Shown piece by piece: positions 5,159 through 10,932 of a stretch of 10,932 nucleotides of DNA. The stretch spans positions 1 through 10,932 of the forward strand of contig CACXED010000263.1 in NCBI GenBank assembly GCA_902766575.1. Direction: 5' to 3'. Source of the DNA: an uncultured Ruminococcus sp. Lineage in GTDB: Bacteria; Bacillota; Clostridia; Oscillospirales; CAG-272. Made by a program: the position numbers and the translations under genes. The stretch's first letter is position 1. Each line of letters opens with the position of its first letter. The notes below the pieces were generated by a model, which saw only the letters and a list, made by a program, of their open reading frames with translations, searched no databases and had not been told where the DNA came from.

Positions 5159-7102
5159 ATGAATAAAAGAACTCTGAGCTACGACGAATATTACGACAGG
5201 GTATACGGCTGCTTTCTCGGCAAATGTATCGGCGGAACGGCGGGCGGCCCTGCCGAGGGGCGCAAGGAGCTGCTCGATTTCCCGCTGAACGAGGAGCTGC
5301 TGCACAAATGCCTGCCCAACGACGATCTCGATCTCCAGATACTCTGGCTCGAGCTGCTCGAAGCCGAGGGCTTTGACGTCACCGCGCGCGATATGGCGCG
5401 GGAGTTTTACGAAAAGGTTCCCTACGGTCCGGGCGAGTACGCTTATTTTCAGAAGAACTATGCCAGAGGCATCTATCCGCCGCTGTCGGGCAGCTTCAAC
5501 AACCGATACTATAAAAACGGCATGGGCTGTCCGATACGCTCGGAGATCTGGGCGTGCGTTTTTCCCGGCGCGGACGGGACCCGTCGGCGCTATGCGGAGA
5601 TGGACGGCTCCCTCGACCATGAGCGCGACTCGATAGACGCGGAGATCTTTCTCGCCGCGCTTGAAAGCGAGCTGTTCTTCACAGACGAGCTGCGCCCGGC
5701 GATCGAAACGGCGCTGAAAACCGTTCCGGAGGGAAGCAGGCTCGGCGGAGTCCTGCGCGATACGATAAAATGGCACGACGAGGGGCTTGACTGGAAGCTG
5801 ACGCGGGGACTGATACTGCGGAGCTACGGTCACGCCGACTGCACGAATATGTATCAGAATCTCGGATTCATTCTGATCGCGCTGCTCTACGGCGGCGGGG
5901 ATTTCAGAGAGACGATCCGGCTCGGCATTGCCTGCGGATACGACACCGACTGCATCTGCGCCACCGCCGCGTCGGTGCTCGGCATAATCCGCGGAGCGAA
6001 AAAGCTGCTCGGCGAGGACGGCATGAGCGACACAGGTCTTGCGATCGGAGTCGGAACGAACCGAAAGAGCGGCTCGATCGCCGACCTTGCCCGCGACGTC
6101 TGCGCGGTCGGGATCAGCGCGGTCGAGTATTTCGGCGACGCTGTCAGGATCACCGGGCATCCGGAATACAGATCGGTTCCGTCTAAAAAGCGCACTCCTC
6201 CGGTATCGGTCGAAGCCGTCTACAGCGGCGACCCGATTTTAAGCCCCGACGCTCCGACAGAGCTTGCCCTCGCGCTGACGAACAATACCGGCGCTGAAGC
6301 TGACCTCAACGTCTCGATAGCCGCGCCGGACGGGATAATGTTCACACCCGACAGTCTCAGACTGAAGCTGAAGCCCGGCGAACGATATCTGCTCTCCTGC
6401 CGCGCGGAGCTTTCGCCCGACGCGAAAATATTGAATCAGCAGAATCTGTTCCGCGTCAGGCTGAACGGAGACTTCGGCGAGCTTGAGGACAGCTTCGGGC
6501 TTGTCGGCTGCGATGTCTGGTACCGTTATGGGCCGTTCCTTGAGAATGTCCGGGATATCTCCGATCTCCCGCCGCACGAGGTTTACGGCAGTCGGCTGGC
6601 TCCGCTTCCGGGCGAGAACGGCTATGATCTGACCCGCGAATATCATCTCGGCGGAATAGCAGATATCGACAGGGAGTTCGTCCCAGAAGCCGAGCCGTTC
6701 CTCGGTATCGGGCCTGACGGACGCGCCGAATGTATTCCGGAGCGGATTTCTATCGGCGAGGATCTCTTTGATACCGCCGCGATACAGAAATACGAGGGGC
6801 CTCATGTCGACTATCTCATACGCAGATTTATTTCTCCCGAGGAACGCAAGGTCGAGATCGCCGTCGGTCACACCGCGCCGTTCAGGCTCTGGGTCAATGG
6901 AAAGCTGATCGGCGAGAGCCATAAGACAAAGTGGTGGACGCTTGAGAATATGCACTTCTCCGCGATCCTCAAAAAGGGCTCGAACACGGTGATCCTGAAA
7001 TGCGCGCAGCAGTCGGATCACGCGGAATACTCGATCGTCTGGCGCGGCAAGAGATGGCGTCAGTACGCGGATTTCTCGTCGGAGCTTATCGGGCGCGGCT
7101 GA
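5159..7102 (+). CDS. ADP-ribosylglycohydrolase superfamily protein with C-terminal beta-rich modules
   Basis: A 647-residue protein. Residues 1 to about 300 show the all-helical ADP-ribosylglycohydrolase (ARH/DraG) pattern: GCFLGKCIGGTAGGPAEG near the N-terminus, NDD (54-56) in PNDDLDLQ, and DTD (262-264) in CGYDTDCICATAASVLG. The paired Asp residues match the family's two-metal site, but the usual Thr beside each pair is Asn54 and Cys265. Residues about 345-455 look like an Ig-type beta-sandwich, and about 540-647 like a jelly-roll resembling those on glycosidases (FRLWVNGKLIG). Family members cleave N- or O-glycosidic bonds to ribose; the substrate here may be a glycoside rather than ADP-ribosyl protein. 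ATG directly follows the regulator's stop (TAAATG), with GGAGG 5143-5147 upstream, so translation is probably coupled. No signal peptide is visible, so it is cytoplasmic. Confidence 0.82.
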   Translation: MNKRTLSYDEYYDRVYGCFLGKCIGGTAGGPAEGRKELLDFPLNEELLHKCLPNDDLDLQILWLELLEAEGFDVTARDMAREFYEKVPYGPGEYAYFQKNYARGIYPPLSGSFNNRYYKNGMGCPIRSEIWACVFPGADGTRRRYAEMDGSLDHERDSIDAEIFLAALESELFFTDELRPAIETALKTVPEGSRLGGVLRDTIKWHDEGLDWKLTRGLILRSYGHADCTNMYQNLGFILIALLYGGGDFRETIRLGIACGYDTDCICATAASVLGIIRGAKKLLGEDGMSDTGLAIGVGTNRKSGSIADLARDVCAVGISAVEYFGDAVRITGHPEYRSVPSKKRTPPVSVEAVYSGDPILSPDAPTELALALTNNTGAEADLNVSIAAPDGIMFTPDSLRLKLKPGERYLLSCRAELSPDAKILNQQNLFRVRLNGDFGELEDSFGLVGCDVWYRYGPFLENVRDISDLPPHEVYGSRLAPLPGENGYDLTREYHLGGIADIDREFVPEAEPFLGIGPDGRAECIPERISIGEDLFDTAAIQKYEGPHVDYLIRRFISPEERKVEIAVGHTAPFRLWVNGKLIGESHKTKWWTLENMHFSAILKKGSNTVILKCAQQSDHAEYSIVWRGKRWRQYADFSSELIGRG

Positions 7103-7140
7103 GCTGTTTCGCCTATAGCCGGATTTTCTTTGAAAACCAC

Positions 7141-7169
7141 TTGATTTTTCCGGGAAAACGTGTTATAAT
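7141..7169 (+). promoter_or_regulatory. Sigma-A promoter of thiC
   Basis: TTGATT (7141-7146) and TATAAT (7164-7169) are separated by 17 bases. Transcription from about 7176 enters the TPP riboswitch a few bases later, so thiC has its own promoter and is separate from the upstream gene. Confidence 0.82.
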
Positions 7170-7182
7170 GGAAATATAAAAA

Positions 7183-7263
7183 GACGGGAGCTCGTATACG
7201 GGCTGAGAGGAAGGTGCGACCTTCGACCGGTAACCTGATTTGGATAATGCCAACGTAGGGACG
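7183..7263 (+). ncRNA. TPP riboswitch aptamer (THI element)
   Basis: The thi-box core is clear: ACGGGAGC (7184-7191), GGCTGAGAGG (7201-7210), then AACCTGATTTGG (7234-7245), ATAATGCCAACGTAGGGA ending at 7261. A P3-like stem forms between GCTCGT (7190-7195) and ACGGGC (7198-7203), and a local hairpin GAAGGT/ACCTTC (7211-7224 region) fills the variable arm. It binds thiamin pyrophosphate, and with the terminator immediately downstream it should shut off thiC when TPP is plentiful. Confidence 0.97.
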
Positions 7264-7300
7264 AGCGGAAGCTGCCTTGTGTCGGGCGCTTCCGCTTTTT
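7264..7300 (+). terminator. Riboswitch expression-platform terminator
   Basis: Arms AGCGGAAGC (7264-7272) and GCTTCCGCT (7288-7296) are perfect complements followed by TTTTT and GTTT. The base of its left arm overlaps ACGAGC (7261-7266), which can instead pair perfectly with GCTCGT (7190-7195) inside the aptamer. That would provide an antiterminator when TPP is absent (inference). Confidence 0.88.
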
Positions 7301-7343
7301 GTTTAATGCAATACCGCAATTTAATCAAAGGAATGATTCAGAA

Positions 7344-8648
7344 ATGAGAAACTACACCACTCAGATGGATGCCGCGAGAAAGGGCATCGTCACTCCCGAA
7401 ATGAAAGCCGTCGCCGCTAAGGAATACCGCACCGAGGACGAGATACGCGAGCTCGTCGCAAAGGGTCAGGTCGTCATCTGCGCCAACAGACTACACGAAT
7501 GTATCGACCCGAACGGCGTCGGCTCGATGCTCCGCACCAAGATCAACGTCAATCTCGGCGTTTCCCGCGACTGCAAGGACTACGACGTCGAAATGCAGAA
7601 GGTCATGGCGGCTGTCGATATGGGCGCAGAGGCGATCATGGATCTCTCCTCTCACGGCGACACTCAACCCTTCCGCCGGATGCTGACGAGCAAATGCCCG
7701 GCTATGATCGGCACTGTCCCGGTGTACGACAGCGTTATTCACTATCAGCGCGACCTCGCGACCCTCACCGCCAAGGATTTTATCGACGTCGTAAGACTTC
7801 ATGCCCAGGACGGCGTGGACTTTGTGACACTCCACTGCGGAATCACGCGAAAGACGATCGATCAGATCCGGAATCACAAGCGGAAGATGAATATCGTCTC
7901 CCGCGGCGGCTCGCTCGTTTTTGCGTGGATGTGCATGACCGGAGAGGAAAATCCGTTCTATCAGTATTTTGACGAGATACTCGACATCTGCCGCGAGTAT
8001 GACGTGACCATCTCCCTCGGAGACGCCTGCCGTCCCGGCTGCCTTGCCGACGGAAGCGACGTCTGCCAGATCGAGGAGCTCGTCCGGCTCGGCGAGCTGA
8101 CCAAGCGCGCGTGGGAAAAGGACGTTCAGGTCATGGTCGAGGGCCCCGGTCATATGCCGATGGATCAGATCGCGGCGAATATGAAGCTCCAGCAGACTAT
8201 CTGCATGGGCGCGCCTTTCTATGTGCTCGGACCGATCGTGACGGATATCGCTCCCGGCTACGATCATATTACCTCGGCTATCGGCGGAGCGATCGCCGCG
8301 GCTTCGGGAGCGGCGTTCCTCTGCTATGTGACGCCCGCCGAGCATCTCGCGCTCCCTGACGTCAACGACGTAAAGCAGGGCATCATCGCATCCCGCATCG
8401 CGGCTCACGCCGCCGATATCGCGAAAAAGATACCTCACGCAAGAGATATCGACGACGCGATGGCCGACGCCCGCCGCACCTTTGACTGGGAAAAGCAGTG
8501 GGAGTGCGCCATCGACCCCGAAACCGCAAAGGCTATCCGCGACAGCCGCGCTCCCGAGCACGAGGACAGCTGCTCGATGTGCGGCAAGTTCTGCGCCGTC
8601 AGAAGCATGAATAAGGCTCTGAACGGAGAATATATCGATATTCTGTGA
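7344..8648 (+). CDS. thiC: Phosphomethylpyrimidine synthase (ThiC)
   Basis: A 434-residue short-form ThiC of the type found in anaerobes, lacking the N-terminal extension of the roughly 630-residue proteobacterial enzyme. It is a radical SAM enzyme that rearranges aminoimidazole ribotide to hydroxymethylpyrimidine phosphate in thiamin synthesis. Recognisable blocks are INVNLGVSRDCKD, MDLSSHGDT, DFVTLHCGI, VSRGGSL, SLGDACRPGC, MVEGPGHMP, YVLGPIVTDIAPGYDH and the C-terminal iron-sulfur motif CSMCGKFC (Cys410, Cys413, Cys417). The cysteine spacing is CX2CX3C, one residue shorter than the CX2CX4C of the long-form enzyme. ATG 7344 is preceded by AAAGGA (7327-7332, 11 bases away); an upstream TTG would overlap the terminator. 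No other thiamin gene is in the window. Regulated by the TPP riboswitch upstream. Confidence 0.98.
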   Translation: MRNYTTQMDAARKGIVTPEMKAVAAKEYRTEDEIRELVAKGQVVICANRLHECIDPNGVGSMLRTKINVNLGVSRDCKDYDVEMQKVMAAVDMGAEAIMDLSSHGDTQPFRRMLTSKCPAMIGTVPVYDSVIHYQRDLATLTAKDFIDVVRLHAQDGVDFVTLHCGITRKTIDQIRNHKRKMNIVSRGGSLVFAWMCMTGEENPFYQYFDEILDICREYDVTISLGDACRPGCLADGSDVCQIEELVRLGELTKRAWEKDVQVMVEGPGHMPMDQIAANMKLQQTICMGAPFYVLGPIVTDIAPGYDHITSAIGGAIAAASGAAFLCYVTPAEHLALPDVNDVKQGIIASRIAAHAADIAKKIPHARDIDDAMADARRTFDWEKQWECAIDPETAKAIRDSRAPEHEDSCSMCGKFCAVRSMNKALNGEYIDIL

Positions 8649-8683
8649 CTGATCAGTAGGGCTGGGATATCTCATGAAAAATA

Positions 8684-8706
8684 CCGCCGCACCCAAAGTG
8701 CGGCGG
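8684..8706. terminator. Bidirectional terminator between thiC and the xylosidase gene
   Basis: CCGCCGCAC (8684-8692) and GTGCGGCGG (8698-8706) pair perfectly around a 5-base loop. ATTTTCT follows on the plus strand and TATTTTTC on the minus strand, so it can end both convergent transcripts. Confidence 0.88.
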
Positions 8707-8714
8707 ATTTTCTA

Positions 8715-10932
8715 TCAGTCGGTCACGACCTCGACCGTGAAGGTTCTGTCGGTTTCATCGGCGCTCCAGCTTATCACACCGCCGTCGTTTCGGGCGGTCA
8801 GACCGAACACCCGCTTGCCGTCGAGGTCATAGATCTCCGCATTGGCGGTTCTGCCCTCGGGGAGATTGTAGATCACGAACCTCGTCCGGTCGAGGTAGTC
8901 ATACTCAAAATCCCGCTCGAAGCTGCCGTATGCGATTATCGAGCCCTCACGCGCCAGCAGCGGCATTTCAAAATATCCGCAGCACTTTGTTATATATCGC
9001 CCGCCGTCATAAGCCTCGCCGGTGATGATATCGTGCCATTTTCCCTCCGGCAGATAGAACGTGACCTCTCCGCGCTCGTTGAGTATCGGAGCCGCCAGCA
9101 GGCTCTCCCCGAACATATACTGCGTGTCGAGCCACTTCACCGCCGGATCCTCCGGGAACTCGAGCAGCATCGCGCGCATCATCGGAAGTCCGGATTCGCT
9201 CGTCCTGACCGCCTGCGACCAGAGATAGGGCATCAGCCGACCTTTCAGCGTCGTGAAGAAGCGCAGCACGTCCACCGCTTCCCCGTCGAACAGCCACGGC
9301 ACCCGGTAGGAGGAATTTCCGTGCAGACGGCTGTGCGAGGACATCAGCCCGAAAGCCGTCCAGCGCTTGTACAGATCGGGCGTTGCAGTGGCTTCAAAGC
9401 CGCTGATATCGTGGCTGAAATATCCGAAGCCAGAGAGTCCCAGCGAAAGCCCGCCGCGAAGCGTCTCTGCCATCGACGAATACTGCGCGGTGCAGTCTCC
9501 TCCCCAGTGAACCGGAAATTTCTGCGACCCGGCGGTTGCGCTGCGGGCGAACAGGCAGGCCTTGTTCTCACCGTAAAATTCGGAGACCGCCTCGTATACC
9601 GTCTTATTGTAGAGATAGGTATACATATTGTGCATCTTCACCGGGTCTGCGCCACTATAATAGACCACGTCGGTGGGTATGCGCTCGCCGAAATCGGTTT
9701 TGATATTGGTGACGCCCATTCTGAAAAGCCCGTTCAGCTTGGATTTGAACCATTCGCAGGCTTCGGGATTGGTAAAGTCGACGATCCCCATTCCCGGCTG
9801 CCACATATCGCACTGGAATACGCCGCCGTCCGGCTTTTTCAGCAGATATCCGCGTCTCGCCGCTTCGTCGAACAGCTCGGAGCGCTGTGCGATATACGGA
9901 TTTATCCAGACGCAGATCGACAGCCCCTTATCCCTCAGCCGTCTGAGCATTCCCTCGGGATCGGGGAACTGGCGTCTGTCCCACTTGAAATCGGTCCAGC
10001 AGTATTCCTTCATCCAGAAGCAGTCGAAATGAAAGACCTGCAGCGGTATTCCGCGCTCGGTCATGCCGTCGATAAAGGAGTTGATCGTCTCCTCGTCGTA
10101 ATTCGTGACGAACGAGGTGGAGAGCCAGAGCCCGAAGGTATACGCCGGTACGAGCGGCGGTCGCCCGGTCAGCGAGGTATAGTTCCTCAGAACCTCGGCG
10201 GGCGATCCTCCGCCGATCAGAAAATATTCCAGCTCCTCGCCGGGGACGGTGAAGGAGACCTTTGAAACTATATCCGACGCGACCTCGAAGGATATGTTGT
10301 CGCTTGAGTTTACAAATACTCCGTAGCCCTCGCTCGAAAGGTAAAACGGCACGCATTTGTAGCTCTGATAGGAGCTTGTCCCGCCGTCCGAGTTCCACAT
10401 TTCAACCGTCTGACCGTTCTTGACAAAGGGCGTGAATTTTTCTCCGAAGCCATAGACGCATTCGCCGACTCCGAGCGAGAGCTGCTCACGCAGATAGGCG
10501 GGATAATCGCTTCTCGGCTCAAAGAAGCGCGGATTGTGATCGGGCGCGGCGGCGATGCGGTCGCTTATTATATACGACGTCGAGCGCCATCCGCAGCCGG
10601 TGAGCTTCCTGTCGCCGTCGTAAAAATCCACATTCCAGCCGTCGCCCCGGCTGATGACCACGCTCGTTCTGCCGGATTTCAGCGTGATCTCGGAGTCGCT
10701 GACGCCGATCTCTGGAGTATAGCCCTGATCGCGGTTCAGCTCAAATTCGGGTGAATTTTTCGCCCCTCCGGAATAGTGGACGATCCTCACGCCGATTATA
10801 TTCTCGGCAAAGGACGAATAGGTTATCTCGAAATTCGGCCCGCCGAGGGTCATGCCCCTGTTGTGGATCTTTGTCGGAGTCACAAGGAGGGCTATCGAAT
10901 TTGCGTCGCGCGAGATGATATCGTAGACCTCG
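8715..10932 (-). CDS. yicI: GH31 alpha-xylosidase (YicI type), 5' end outside window
   Basis: A glycoside hydrolase family 31 enzyme closely matching Escherichia coli YicI from memory. It removes terminal alpha-xylose from xyloglucan-type oligosaccharides such as isoprimeverose (EC 3.2.1.177). The catalytic nucleophile Asp is in KTDFGERIP (codon 9695-9693) and the acid/base Asp in HWGGDC (codon 9497-9495), 66 residues apart as in YicI. Other family blocks are GFGEKFTPFVKNG, FHFDCFWM, VWINPYIAQRS, LFARSATAGSQKFPVHWGG, SGFGYFSHDISGFE, SSHSRLHGNSSYRVPW and MRAMLLEFP. The frame is open from GTG 10883 to the window edge, and those 16 extra codons (EVYDIISRD onwards) align with the YicI N-terminus, so the real start lies about 20 codons further right and the GTG is internal. 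YicI homologues are cytoplasmic, so an importer is needed; none is in view. Confidence 0.95.
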   Translation of the reverse strand, partial: EVYDIISRDANSIALLVTPTKIHNRGMTLGGPNFEITYSSFAENIIGVRIVHYSGGAKNSPEFELNRDQGYTPEIGVSDSEITLKSGRTSVVISRGDGWNVDFYDGDRKLTGCGWRSTSYIISDRIAAAPDHNPRFFEPRSDYPAYLREQLSLGVGECVYGFGEKFTPFVKNGQTVEMWNSDGGTSSYQSYKCVPFYLSSEGYGVFVNSSDNISFEVASDIVSKVSFTVPGEELEYFLIGGGSPAEVLRNYTSLTGRPPLVPAYTFGLWLSTSFVTNYDEETINSFIDGMTERGIPLQVFHFDCFWMKEYCWTDFKWDRRQFPDPEGMLRRLRDKGLSICVWINPYIAQRSELFDEAARRGYLLKKPDGGVFQCDMWQPGMGIVDFTNPEACEWFKSKLNGLFRMGVTNIKTDFGERIPTDVVYYSGADPVKMHNMYTYLYNKTVYEAVSEFYGENKACLFARSATAGSQKFPVHWGGDCTAQYSSMAETLRGGLSLGLSGFGYFSHDISGFEATATPDLYKRWTAFGLMSSHSRLHGNSSYRVPWLFDGEAVDVLRFFTTLKGRLMPYLWSQAVRTSESGLPMMRAMLLEFPEDPAVKWLDTQYMFGESLLAAPILNERGEVTFYLPEGKWHDIITGEAYDGGRYITKCCGYFEMPLLAREGSIIAYGSFERDFEYDYLDRTRFVIYNLPEGRTANAEIYDLDGKRVFGLTARNDGGVISWSADETDRTFTVEVVTD

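Noticed and set aside
4814..6160. Long minus-strand open frame (448 codons) opposite the regulator and ADP-ribosylglycohydrolase-like gene
   Set aside because: It spans two genuine genes on the other strand, has biased Arg/Ala/Asp composition typical of antisense frames and matches no family.
7121..7150. Weak hairpin GGATTTTC/GAAAACC followed by T-rich sequence after the ADP-ribosylglycohydrolase-like gene
   Set aside because: Short AT-rich stem with a bulge, and the T-rich part is the thiC -35 region; not strong enough to call a terminator.
7334..7347. Tiny open frame (ATG ATT CAG AAA TGA) overlapping the thiC start as ATGA
   Set aside because: Only two bases separate its ATG from the AAAGGA site, which serves thiC at 11 bases; probably chance, though a coupling role cannot be fully excluded.
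7491..8696. Minus-strand open frame (401 codons) opposite thiC
   Set aside because: Shadow of a highly conserved enzyme gene; low-complexity Asp/Ala/Arg/Val composition and no supporting signals.
9033..10265. Long open frame (410 codons) on the plus strand opposite the xylosidase gene
   Set aside because: Antisense shadow of a strongly conserved GH31 coding sequence in GC-rich DNA where stops are rare; no ribosome binding site and no recognisable protein.

Overview
The window looks like a chromosomal segment from a low-oxygen Gram-positive bacterium, most likely a gut or rumen Clostridia (Oscillospirales-like) member. This rests on the short Clostridia-type ThiC, a TPP riboswitch ending in an intrinsic terminator, consensus sigma-A promoters (TTGnnn-17-TATAAT), strong AAGGAG-type ribosome binding sites, a lipobox lipoprotein, and GC-rich codons between AT-rich intergenic spacers. 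Species assignment is inference. No phage, transposase, CRISPR or rRNA/tRNA gene was seen.

Layout. Positions 1-210 hold no convincing gene, but carry a leftward promoter with an upstream palindrome and a stem-loop. A KduD-type dehydrogenase (211-972, minus) is divergent from a truncated AraC-family regulator (1023-1472, plus) that keeps its cupin sensor domain but has no DNA-binding domain. A spacer with odd minus-strand signals precedes a PHP-domain phosphoesterase (1686-2468, plus). Two hairpin terminators separate it from a convergent orphan sugar-type ABC solute-binding lipoprotein (2581-4065, minus). That lipoprotein is divergent from an AraC regulator (4268-5158, plus), which is directly coupled (TAAATG) to an ADP-ribosylglycohydrolase-superfamily protein with C-terminal beta-rich modules (5159-7102, plus). 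Next come a promoter, TPP riboswitch and terminator ahead of thiC (7344-8648, plus), then a bidirectional terminator and a convergent GH31 alpha-xylosidase of the YicI type (8715 to the right edge, minus, missing about 20 N-terminal residues).

How the genes fit together. Most of the window is plant-polysaccharide and sugar-acid metabolism: alpha-xylosidase for xyloglucan oligosaccharides, KduD for the unsaturated-uronate pathway, and a binding protein under probable AraC control. thiC is an independent thiamin-regulated unit. The least explained part is 2581-7102: binding lipoprotein <- regulator -> ADP-ribosylglycohydrolase-like enzyme. It reads as a small, self-contained uptake and glycoside-processing module of unknown substrate. 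It is the best candidate here for undescribed biology, though every component belongs to a recognisable family and I see no clearly new system.
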